From positions 6,138,001 through 6,202,000 of the forward strand of contig NW_025408669.1 in the NCBI RefSeq assembly GCF_020360975.1: DNA of 64,000 bases. The letters run 5' to 3'. The position numbers and the translations under genes were made by a program. The notes under the pieces were generated by a model. It saw only the letters and a program-made list of their open reading frames with translations, was not told the DNA's origin and ran no database searches. Position 1 is the first letter of the stretch; the number at the start of each line of letters is the position of its first letter. Below are positions 36,237 through 46,408 of this stretch, one piece after another. Source of the stretch: Hirsutella rhossiliensis. Lineage: Eukaryota; Ascomycota; Sordariomycetes; Hypocreales; Ophiocordycipitaceae.

Positions 36237-37760
36237 ACCTATTCACTGGTCGCATCACGTAATTCGGGCTCGCCGTTAGATGCCTCTGAGCAGCCAGTAA
36301 CGATGCGCCTCTCTGGCTGTTTTCTTACGTCCACCTGTGGCCATCTGCTGCGGATTTATGCTTTTTGCACTGACTTAATCGCCACTCGTGGCTACTTATA
36401 CCTACACCCGCGCATTGGCCGGGCCGTGCGCTGTACCCGGTAGCCGAAAGTAGACCGTCCTTGGCAGCATTCGTCTCACGTCCTGGACGTAATTGAGTCG
36501 CGCACAGTCCAGCAAGATTGTTTCCATCGCTTTCCTGGCCAAGGTCGCTATTAGCGATCAGGTCTTTGATGCGCCAAGCCTGATCACTGCAGCGAGTGTC
36601 TTTCGGCTCCGTCGTCGTTCTCTGTGCGATTGCAAGTGCGCCGGTGCTTGTCGATCGTTTCGCTGTGACTGTTCCATTTCTTGTCGTTTACCCAGCGCGC
36701 CCTTGTTTCCATTCCAACAGAGCAGCCCAAAGCACCCCAAGCGTGTCGTATCCCACAACCCATTTGTCCATCGTTTGTTGGCTCGATTTCGCGGTCGTGG
36801 ATCGGATGGCTTTCAAAGTGTTCCCTTGTGGCTTGTGGCCGGTAGGGCTTACGAGCCCTACACACAACCGTAGCCCAAACCAGCGGACAAGTGCTGGCTG
36901 GTGGTGACTCTTTTTGGCTCTGGGAATGCCCCGGACAAAAGGCATTCCCAGGTTCCCAGCCAGCACCGCGTGGAGGTGAGAGTCGTCGCTGGCCCGATCC
37001 AATAGATCCACCTGCAAGGCGGCTGGCTTGCGGTAGGCATCCGGGTGCCCAAATTGTGTCAGCCGGCCTCTGACCTGCCAGAACTTCGGCGCACTTAGCG
37101 CGTGAGCTGACAAAGACGAAGAAAGGATATGTGTGACCAGCGCAATGGAGCTATTTGTACAAGCGCGCATTGTGGACTTCTATCATAGCCTAGGTCCGTA
37201 GTTTGTTAGTATAGTAAACTGAGATATCGCTGATAGCGCAGCGCTTTTATTGGCCCTGTTCGGTGACTCGCGGGAGGTCATATGGCACTCGAAGGGCACC
37301 GAGCTCGGATATCGGCAGAACTTTATACCGACTACTTGAGTCTACGGGCCGAACAAGTTCCGTGCCAACTTCACCCTATGCTCCGCATGGACTTAATTAA
37401 GGCTTCGTTGCTTACAACACGATCCTGTTTCCTTCACCCCCCACCTCACCCCGAGCACGCATATATTCCTATGATATCTTGTCTGGCTGGGCATTTCCGC
37501 CTAGCCTATCCATTTCCCTTCATTGCAGCATCATCGCGCTTTCTATATCTCGACAAGTCGCAACCGGGGCACCAGCCGAGCTCAACCCCAAGAATCGTCA
37601 ACGCTACAGATGTTGCCTCCACAGCTTGCAACCTAACTCGGCCGGGCATAATTGACGGCATTTACGCATCCGCCCTCCCTTCGCGACTTGGATAGCGCAT
37701 TCACCCACACAATACGTCAGATTCTCCGACTCCACACCCAATCGTCCATACCCGCGTATT
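36237..37760. other. Intergenic; no convincing gene
   Basis: Several overlapping open frames of 60-160 codons exist on both strands between 36490 and 37170, and a 137-codon plus-strand frame at 37282-37695. None has a recognisable domain, and their overlap in five frames suggests stop-poor GC-rich DNA. The stretch holds two strong hairpins (36842-36861 and 36891-36966). The part next to 37760 may be the promoter of the phosphotransferase. Confidence 0.45.
36891..36966. repeat. Two-stage hairpin (inverted repeats)
   Basis: The outer arms GTGCTGGCTGG (36891-36901) and CCAGCCAGCAC (36956-36966) and the inner arms CTGGGAATGCC (36920-36930) and GGCATTCCCAG (36941-36951) are perfect complements, with a 10-nt loop. 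A separate 8-bp hairpin, GTAGGGCT/AGCCCTAC with loop TACG, lies just upstream at 36842-36861. Confidence 0.7.
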
Positions 37761-38639
37761 ATGCCAAGTCATGCCATGGGCCAAATACTTGAGCTCCCTT
37801 TCTTTGCTCCGCAGAATCGCCTGCCAGCTCCACTACCATCGCAAGCGGACATCGAGTCTTCGGGCAAGGTTCTTCAGGAATATACCGGCCGACGAGTCGT
37901 TCTTTACGACAACTACTACATCATCAAATACGGCGCAAATGTGAGCCTCACCGAAGGCGAGAACATGCTCTTCGTCAACGAGAAACAAGCAGCCCCAGTA
38001 CCAGAGGTTTTTGCCCTTTACTCGACGACAGATGTGCAGGGAAACAACATCAATTATATCATTATGGAATATGTTTCAGGCCAAGGACTAGATGCTATCT
38101 GGGCTCATTTAGACTCGTCATAGAAGGCGAAAATATCGAGTCAATTACGCCTTTACTTCGATGCTTTGCGGAGCCTCCCTTCTCCTGGATACTTCGGGTG
38201 TATCGGGAAACGACCCTTTGAAGATTCTATGTTCTGGACTGCACCCGAGGATGACACCAATCGAATGCTTAGCGGTCCTTTTGATTCAGAGCTAGAGCTC
38301 AATAACGCTTTAGTCGAGAAGTATATATACAATAGTGGACTGGAACACAAAGCCTCGTACTACCGTCGTGTTCTTCCCCTCATTTTACAGAATCATAAGT
38401 CGGTATTTACTCATGGCGATTTGCAGAGGAAGAATATCATCGTTAAAGACGATGGAGAATTAGTGCTGATTGACTGGGAGACGGCAGGATGGTATCCGGA
38501 GTATTGGGAGTATGTACTGGCGATGGTTTTATGCGGGGCTTGGAAGGATAATTGGCATAAATTTGTGCGGCATATTCTTGCAGAGTACGTGAATGAGTAT
38601 GTATGGTTCGACATGCTTAGGAGAGAATTGTGGTCTTAA
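37761..38639 (+). pseudogene. APH-type phosphotransferase (kinase-like) with one in-frame TAG
   Basis: The frame runs for 292 codons with a single stop, TAG at 38121-38123, near codon 121. The protein resembles the fungal aminoglycoside-phosphotransferase-like family. It has an N-lobe with YYIIKYG (putative ATP-site Lys) near residue 53, the linker YIIMEYV near 97, the SLPSPGYFG block after the stop, the catalytic loop THGDLQRKNI near residue 218 with the Asp and Asn in place, and the metal-binding Asp in VLIDWETAGWYPEYWE near 235. All key residues are intact, so the single TAG (Gln or Trp by a RIP-type transition) is the only defect seen. Either it is a fresh pseudogene, or the stop is read through or polymorphic. 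Substrates of this fungal family are mostly unknown. The start could also be Met six codons later. Confidence 0.75.
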
Positions 38640-38956
38640 ATTGACAGGTTAACAAGGTTGGTCCTGTTAAAAATAGAAGGCCATTCCCTTCGGTTTTAGC
38701 ATGCCGGTATGAAGTCGACGTGTTTTACAATCCTTCTTTTATGACTTGAGCGGCATGGGAGCTGACGAGGTTGCAGAGCTAACTGCTAAGAATGGTTCAA
38801 CTGCAGTCAGCCTGCAGTGCATAGGGCGTATCGCTTGTGTGAATTGCAACACTGTGCAGCGCTTAAATACCCGAACCATCCTCCCTGTTTTTCTTACCTC
38901 ACCAGACTTCTTTATTTCTCTCGATTCGAGCCTAAAGAATTTGGCCGTTTTCCAAT
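38640..38956. other. Short intergenic spacer
   Basis: No gene recognised. This spacer separates the phosphotransferase from the next pseudogene on the same strand. The reading frame upstream of 38957 is open but shows no similarity I can name. Confidence 0.4.
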
Positions 38957-39390
38957 TATGTCTTATTGCATGTATAAAGTTGCCTATCTCGGCGCACCCC
39001 GGAATCATAATGCCATCTTCGTCGCAACGGCCGCCGATGGGAGCGGCGTCGTCATTCATGTTACTGGAGACATATAGAATGGAATGAAGTTTGAAATGAA
39101 GGCAGGAAGACGTCCTGAAGATTCCAATACCTTCGTCGAAAAATCTTTCCTTGGTTGGGTTGCGGTTAACAATTATCATCGCATTGAAGGAATCTGCAGA
39201 AGCATCCCGCCTCCAAAAAAGCAATTCAATGGCCCTAAGCGGCTTTACCCGAAAGAACCGTTACGCCGCTGTCAAGAATAGACTAACGAAGCGATCGAGG
39301 CTTGAATCTCGAATGACGTCTTGCACACTCAAGACTCGGTGGCGTCGTCAAGTGCAGAGACACACTGGGCTTAGAGTGAGGAGTACCAAA
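38957..39390 (+). pseudogene. Small conserved fungal protein, unnamed family, RIP-type stops
   Basis: From ATG 38957 the frame reads a compact protein with an AIFVATAADGSG strand, then VVIHVTGDI, KFEMKAGRRPEDS, and a cysteine-containing C-terminal part (IEGICRSIP, PLRRCQE). This pattern is common in small ascomycete proteins of 130-170 aa; I do not recall a reliable family name or function. Three in-frame stops occur: TAG at 39075-39077, TAG at 39279-39281 after CQE (where a Trp is usual), and TGA near 39301. All can come from C-to-T or G-to-A changes. There is no frameshift, so decay is by point transitions only. Confidence 0.6.
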
Positions 39391-39826
39391 ACTGGTACCA
39401 CGATAATGGGGACGGTACTTTTGCGTGGGCACAGTCAGGCGATCGCTCTGAGGATACCGGAAAGGGAAAAGGGAAAGGAAAGGGGAAACAAAAGTAATTA
39501 GTTGCTTGTCTCGATGGGTTCATCAGTTGGCAATTAGTGCAAGATTCATCGTCTGTTTTCTTTGCCTAATATCTTGGATGATCTTCGACTTCCTTACAAT
39601 TTTTTCGATTGCGATTCTTTTCGAATAAACAGAACCCCTTTCTGCTATACTTGACTACCATTCGCTCTACAGGACAGCCACGACACCTCAATAGCCGCTT
39701 CCTCAATCCTCCTCACATCGCGCACCGTCGTGTCATGTCATATAGGCTTGCCACATCATGACGCCAATCAACTCTTTCACATGGGCTGTTGTCCAAGGTA
39801 GCCGTAATAGTGGGTGCTGTCTAACG
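39391..39826. other. Intergenic, nothing recognised
   Basis: A purine-rich GGGAAA-type tract lies at about 39460-39495. Otherwise no gene, RNA or repeat was seen between the two convergent pseudogenes. Confidence 0.4.
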
Positions 39827-40711
39827 TCAGTACCCATGCTTTGGTGTGCTCCGGTGCAGTACCTTGGCAAGGCTCTTCGTCGAAACACCAATAGTCAACT
39901 CGCACCAGAAGTCCATGGCCTTCGACCTCTCTGGCCATATCTCTAATCTTGCCACTTCGTCATTGAAACGCCAAGGGAACATGATGTGGTGTGTGAAAGA
40001 CATCAGGCCATTCAAGACGGTATAGATCGCGCCGACGTCGCACCATTCCTGGCCACCTGCGCGCACATTAGAAGAGCTACAAAACCTCGTCGGCAGACGT
40101 GCTGATCTTAACGTTGCCGGCCAAGTCAGCCAGCACTTGAGTCTCGTTGAACCTCGTGAGGCGGAACCCGTTGTCCTCGAGGAATGCTATGCCCTGCAGC
40201 AACTGCAGCTGTCAGTTGATGAGTTGCCAATGAGTGGTAAAACATACCTGGCCCATTATCGCCGCGAGTCTGAGCTCGGTAAGGTTAGCATACGCCTAGA
40301 TACAGACGTCAACAACAACTACGGGCATGAAGTCATAGAAGACAATAGGCGTTTCTGCGTCACCGTGGGTGATGGCGTATACGTTTACAAAACTGTGATG
40401 CCGAATGCGTTGTAGAAAAGACAGTTTCTCTGCCACGTTAGGCGCTTCGATGGACCGCATTACCTTGATGCCTCGGTAGCGGGGAATTTTAGACAACAAG
40501 TCTAGGATAACCCCATGCTCGTTATTTCCGCTAACGATAAATGCACCTTCTGAATCTGGGAGTGAGGAGAGTATGCCATTGCTATGATGCCATCCGTGAA
40601 ATCATCCGGAGTTTGTGTCATATCGTTGCCACGAGAGTCTGCTATAACCCACGTTGCGAGGAGGAGAAGGAAGGGCGGGATGGCTCCGGATAGACAGGTT
40701 CGGACAGACAT
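39827..40711 (-). pseudogene. Kinase-like pseudogene with N-terminal signal peptide
   Basis: ATG at 40709-40711 opens a signal peptide (MSVRTCLSGAIPPFLLLLAT) followed by ADSRGNDMTQT. A 14-bp segment containing a repeated ATGGCAT near 40575 shifts the frame. After it the protein continues in a new frame: GAFIVSGNNEHGVILDLL, then IKVMRSIEAPNV, the linker-like VFYDFMP near 40330, LLQGIAFLEDNG near 40180, and DVGAIYTVLNGLM near 40040. The layout (N-lobe, hinge, then a helix preceding where the catalytic loop would be) resembles the degenerate protein-kinase-like proteins of fungi. No HRD or DFG motif was identified. A signal peptide on a kinase-like fold is unusual. The frame breaks again before 40066. 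The same 5' exon recurs at 36236. Confidence 0.6.
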
Positions 40712-40739
40712 ATTGCAGGGATTATCGCGCTAAGCATAG

Positions 40740-41495
40740 GTTAAAAGCCATCGCGCCTCGACTATAGCCTAAACAGGCATAAGTGCTATTTTTTAGTCTA
40801 AAGGGAAATCTACTAGTATATAATCCTAGGTAGGCCGCTGCTATAGTCCTAACTACGTTTTATCCTCCTTAGAAGCCTTCCGCTTCTTATACCGCGGCTT
40901 AGGCATATCCGGTTCCTTACCCTTTCGAGCCTTTCCTGCTCTATCTCGAGGCTTCCTAGTAGCGGTTATCGCCTTCTCTATATCCTTCGTGCTCCGCTTT
41001 AGACTATGTCTCGTTTTCTAAAGAGGCTATAGCGAAGTTACTAAAGGAGAGGATAGGGTCGAGGAAGGGTTAGGAAGTTAATTAACTCCTTTTAGTAAAT
41101 CCGAAGTAGCTCGGCCCGCTCGAGTAGTAGTATACTCTATAGCCTTACGGCCTATTATAGATAGCCTTTTCGCGCTACTATACGATTTAAACCTCTTTAA
41201 GCTAGGCGGATATAGTACGTCTAGTAATTCTAGAGGTAGGAGAGCTCTTAACTATACCTACGCCTAGAAATCTACTATTAAGCGGTTATTCTATAAGTAA
41301 AAGAGCCTTAAGAACTCCTTTACTTACTATCCGCCGAGGCTCCCTTATACTTAAATAACCTTTAATCCTAATTAAAGAACTATATTCCTACCGCTATCTT
41401 AGTAATAATCTATTAAATTTTTTATAACCTTAAAAGCTAGTTACTTTATATTCTATATAGTCTAGCTATATACTACTATAGGTCTATTAAGTAAC
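40740..41495 (-). other. RIP-mutated relic, basic C-terminal tail on minus strand
   Basis: RIP-type composition resumes at about 40740. On the minus strand from about 41290 to 40860 a frame reads a Ser/Thr-rich part followed by a strongly basic tail (KPRDRAGKARKGKEP, KPRYKKRKASKEDK). It could be the C-terminus of a transposase or a nuclear protein; not identified. 41300-41495 holds nothing recognisable. Confidence 0.35.
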
Positions 41496-41588
41496 TATAA
41501 TAACTAGTATTATTCCTAAGAGATAAACCTATTAAGGGGTTTATATTAATAAATAGAATAAAGCGTTATCTATATAATAATAAGTATA
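41496..41588 (-). repeat. LTR fragment of Gypsy family A/B/C, left part
   Basis: It matches the low-coordinate end of the LTR at 662-760 (TATTCCTAAG...ATAAACC...TTAATAGA blocks). It is interrupted at GTATA (41584-41588) by element E and resumes at 56307 with the duplicated GTATA and the next LTR bases, for about 35 bp. Confidence 0.75.
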
Positions 41589-41845
41589 TATTAAGGGCTA
41601 GCGTATACTTAGTATAGTAGTATAAGGCCGAATAATTATTTATCTAAAGCTAAGGAGAAAGGAGGAAAACTCTATCCTAGTCGCGATAGTTATCTATCTT
41701 CCTTAGTCCTTAGCTCGACCTATATTCGGGTGCTATTCGGCCTAAGTTTAGGTCGAGCTCTACCTATACGTAGGTCTACTTCGGCCCGACTTCGGTACGG
41801 TCGCTATAATATAACCTTAGCCTTCTATAGGCGTAGCCTATAATA
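41589..41845 (-). repeat. 3' LTR of element E (257 bp)
   Basis: It starts TATTAAGGGC and ends CCTATAATA. It is near-identical in length and order to 56050-56306, with differences mainly of the CG/TA type. Confidence 0.85.
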
Positions 41846-44800
41846 CTACCCCCGCTCTCCCCCTCTTATTAGTAGTGCTCCCGTTCCTCTCTTACCGCCT
41901 TTCCGTTATCGCTATCCCTTTTTTCTCGGCGCGCGCGGTCGCTTCCTTTCGCCTTACGCTCGCCCTATCCCTCTATACCCTGCCCTTTCGTATGCCCGTT
42001 CTGCCCTCTCCTTCCCTCCTCCGCGTATATACCCCCGTACCTTACTAACTATACGCGTGCCCCGCCGCGTATAAATACCCCTCTTCTATCCCCTCTCCCT
42101 TTTCCTTTCTTTTTCCTCCTTTAAGCTTTACTTTCTCCGCGCGCGCGCCCCTACTCTACCTAACTTCTATCGCCGCGCCGCGCTATATTATAACTACTAT
42201 AGGCCCTTATACGCCCGCCGGCTTCTCTACTCTATATAGCGGCACCCCGCCTCCTAGCACGCTAGGCGACTATACTCTACCGCCTTTACGCTAGTCGACG
42301 CGTCCGCCTATATCTCTTAATAAGTATAGCGCGACCCGTGGTATTACTATACGGCGGCTACCCTATCTTGCCTATATAGGCCGAATAACGTCGTCGAGCG
42401 TCGAGATATAGTATAGTGCCTATTAAAATTAAGCGTCGCCGCGTACTTATAACTACTTTGCCTATACCTATGCTAGATTACGCTACCTTCCTATTTATTA
42501 CTCTCCTTTAACTTTATTTAATAGGACGCTAATATAATAGTAGTATATTAGGGATACGATCGCCGCTATTAATGCCCTCTAGGACTATACGTCCTAAAGG
42601 ATATTTAACGACTACTAGAGCGACCTTTATATATATACTTTATTTCCCCTTTAACTTTATCTTACTATTTATCTCTAACTATTATTCTAGTATACTAAGC
42701 TTACCCGCGCCGCTATATTTACGCGTTAAGCTTAGATATACCTTAATATCTTAAAGTAATTAGGCGGTAGTTAAGGGGCGTTTATAGTCGGTTAAAATTA
42801 AGTTAGTATCCTTAGTACGTCCTATTATATCTATATCTTATCTTATTATATCTTACCTTTATCCTTATCTTTATCTATCCTTTATTACTATCTATCTTAT
42901 ATCTATCCCTTATTTATCTTTTATTATTTCCCTTTAATACTATAGTTTTTCTTTATCCTTTCCTTATTCTTTAACGAGCGTCTCTTATATCCTACCTCCT
43001 TTCCTTATTCTTTAATAAGCGTCTCCTATCTCTTACCTCCTTCTCTTTCTCCCCCTTCTATCTTTTATTTCCCCTTCCTTATCCTCCGCCCTCTTTTTTA
43101 TCCCTTTCTCTTACCCCTCCTTTATTATTCTCCCTTATATTTCCCTACTATCTCTCGAATCCCTCTAAGGCTTACGTCTCTTAGAAGTCGTTTAGTAGGT
43201 GCTATAATAGGTTTATATACCCTTGCTATTTTATAAGCACCTATCGCTATCTACCCCTCCCCCTCTACTTCTACCGCGCTCGCTAAATCTCTTTAACGAT
43301 ATATTCGGGCTTATTATCCTCTTTAATTACCGGTAGTAGTTAGTAGTCGTTAACTACCTATCTAAGTAATAGGTTCTCTACCGCTTAGTAAAGGAATTCT
43401 ATATAAAGCCTTTTATATACCCTCCTTAATATATTAAGCTCTACTATATATAAGCTTACTACCTTTATTATAATATACTTTTAATATAGCTAGTTAAGCT
43501 TCCTATATAGCTAGTTAGTTATATATTTAGCTATATCTACCTATACCTTATCGCTTACCTTAAACCTCTTTACTAAGGCTCTTCTTTAGTTCGCCGTTTC
43601 CTCTTATCTTACTTACGCCGCGATAATAGTAGTTTATAGGAAGTCGGTTACCTCTCTTATCTTTTAAGCGAGCTCCCTCGCCCCCTTTACTTTTAGCGCT
43701 AGCGGCCCTTCCTCCCTTACTATTTAGACCGGCTTAATATTATATCTATATATCGTAAAAAACGAGCTTACGCCTATTATCGACGCTACGCGGTTATTTA
43801 GTACGGCTTATACGCACGGTAGCTACGCTCCCTAGTCGTCCTAGCTATAGTAGATATACGCCTAAAGGTACGCTTATACTTCTTAATTCGCGCGCTCGGT
43901 CGACCTATCTATCTATAAGTAGTATACTAAACTTAACTTCCTTTATACTCCTATTTATTTATAGAACTCCTTTTAAAAGCTTCTTATTTAGTTTATCCCT
44001 TTATTTAATATAATCGACCTTAATATCCTATAAAAGTAAAAGTAAGCTTAAAGGAATCTCGTCGCGTATACTACTGCCCCTATTATTAGCATTGCTTTAA
44101 GCGTTACTACCTTCGTTAGCCGGTCTATAATTACTTAAAGGTACCTCGCGCCTTTTATCCTAGTTAGCGGTAGTTCGACTATAAAGTCTATTAATAGGTA
44201 TATAAATAGTTAAGACGGCGGTAGTAAGGGCTTTAAGAGTCCCTTTTAAAGTTACCTCTATATATACCCCCTCTTATATAGTCTATAGTTTACGATAAGC
44301 TACTTTACTATCGCCGACTAGCCGAGCTAGAAGAATTCTCGGGCTAGTATCGCTAGGGTCCCCTCTCTCCCTAAGTATCCTACCGCTATTAAGTTATACG
44401 TTTATTAAGCTATCTATACTTAAAGTATATCTTATTTCTTACCCCCCTCTCCTTTATTATACTTTAGTTTCCCTAGTACCTATAGCCTCTCTTAAAAGTA
44501 TAACTATCTCTTAACGTCGATTATATATTCGCTTAGCTATACCTTTAGCTACTATTTTAGTACTAGCGATCTCTCCCCTTTATATACTACTTAAAATACC
44601 GCTTAGTATTCCTTATCTTTCCCTAGCGCCTCTATCTATTTCTTTTATAGCTCTTAGTCGTCGAATACTAGTATAGGGTTAGCCTATTATTAGGGTATAT
44701 TTCGGCCTAAGTTTAGGTCGAGTTTTAGTTAGTTATCGCCCTTATTCGCCTCCTCCTTAGGTCGTTTAATAGGCCCCCCCTACTCCGCCGACGTACGCTA

Positions 44801-46151
44801 TCGCGCCTACCCTTCCTCTACCTACCTATAGCGCCGCTACTACCGCCCTATCTCAGGCTAAGCGTCCTAGTAAGTCGGCGTATCGGCCCTTAGCGGGGAC
44901 TAAGCGGCCCTATAGGTATACGGTCTCTAGAATTATCTAGATTACCCGCCCTATCTCCCTTTTATCTATTTTACCCGCCGGCCGATCTTACTCTTAGCGG
45001 GATAGCGCGTCGGGCACCGCCGCTAGCCTCCTTAGCTAGAACTTTAGTATAAAGTTATAGGATATAAGCTCTATTACCTATTAACTTTATCTCTTATTTA
45101 ACTTCTTTTTTATTATAAAGTACCTTAGGTTATTATAGTCGGTTAGTACTATAAAGGTAGGTATATTTCGGAGTTTTACTCCTTAAAAGTCTAAGCACTA
45201 TATAATTATAAGTATCTCCTTATTATAGATTAAGTAGTTATACTCCGCTAGGTTTAGTTTTTTTAAGAAGAATCTTACTAGGTATCGTATACCGTCTAGC
45301 CCTACCTATATTAGCGCCCCCCCTATTATATATCTAAAATAGTCTACCTCTAAGTATATTTCTCTCTTTAAGATATAAAGTTATAATACTAGGGTATTAT
45401 AAAAGGCGTTCTAGATAAACTTAAACGCTACTTAGTGCTTATTTATTTACTTAAAGATCGCGCCCTTTTTATAAAGGCTATCTAAGTATACTAATACCTC
45501 TACGTAGAGTAGTATAAAGGCCTAGTAGTAGTTCGCGAAGCTAAGGAAGCTCCGGACTCCTCTTACGTTCTAAGGTGCCTACTATATCTATATTACTTAG
45601 ATCTTCTCTAGGTTATATCGAACCTTACCCCCTACCTATATAATAAAGCCTAGGTACTTAACCTTCTTTATTATAAAGTCGTACTTCCTTAGGTTTAATA
45701 TTAGGCCCGCCTTTTATAGCTTTTAAAGTACCCTTACTACCTTCTCTTAGTAGTCTTAGAGAGACCCTAATAAGTAAATTAAGACGTTATTTATATATAT
45801 TATAATAAACTTATATAGGTACTCCCTTAGTACTTTATTAATATATTATTAAAAGGTAGCCGGCGTCCTTATTAAGCTAAATAAGTATACCTATTACTTA
45901 AATAATCCGAACCTTATCTAAAAGGCTATCTTAAACTTATAGCCCTTTACTATTTAGATCTTATAGAACGCCGCTATAACGTCGAGCTTTATAAACTACT
46001 TTACCTTTATAAGTATCTATAGTATCTTTATAATTAAGGGTAGCGCGTACCTATCCCTCTTTATAATCGCGTTTAAGGCCTAGTAGTTATAGTAAAATTA
46101 TAAATAACCGTTTAACTTTTAAGTAAAGAGTACTAAGGCCGCGGCTAAGGA

Positions 46152-46408
46152 TATAAGAGCGCTACTAGGAGGTACGGGCTAATAAAGCACTCGGGTATAT
46201 AGTACTAATATATCGGCAGGGTATTGGCAGGGAATCGTACCTACCCCGCTCGTATATTATAGACTACTCGCTACTCCGACTAAAGAGGAGAAATCCCTCT
46301 TCTCGTAAGCTTTAGTCTTACGACGAGGAGAATATAATATATATAGCGCAGTACCTCTAGCTATCTCTACTACCTAACTAATCGTACCGTAATATATATT
46401 CCCTTATA
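46152..46408 (+). repeat. 5' LTR of element D (257 bp)
   Basis: It begins TATAAGAGCGCTACTAGG and ends CCCTTATA. It is the same length as, and almost identical to, 53703-53959. Confidence 0.9.

Noticed and set aside
36488..37170. Overlapping open frames on both strands, the longest 160 codons on the minus strand
   Set aside because: No domain, no signal peptide and no intron logic. Five frames are open over the same bases, which points to stop-poor GC-rich DNA. The hairpins there explain more than any frame does.
37282..37695. 137-codon plus-strand frame upstream of the APH gene
   Set aside because: No recognisable features; it lies where the APH promoter and 5' UTR should be.
42572..42754. 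60-codon plus-strand frame in element E, and a similar one at 52646-52828 (minus) in element D
   Set aside because: Both lie inside identified retroelements in frames other than the recognised coding ones. TG depletion removes TGA stops and opens spurious frames.
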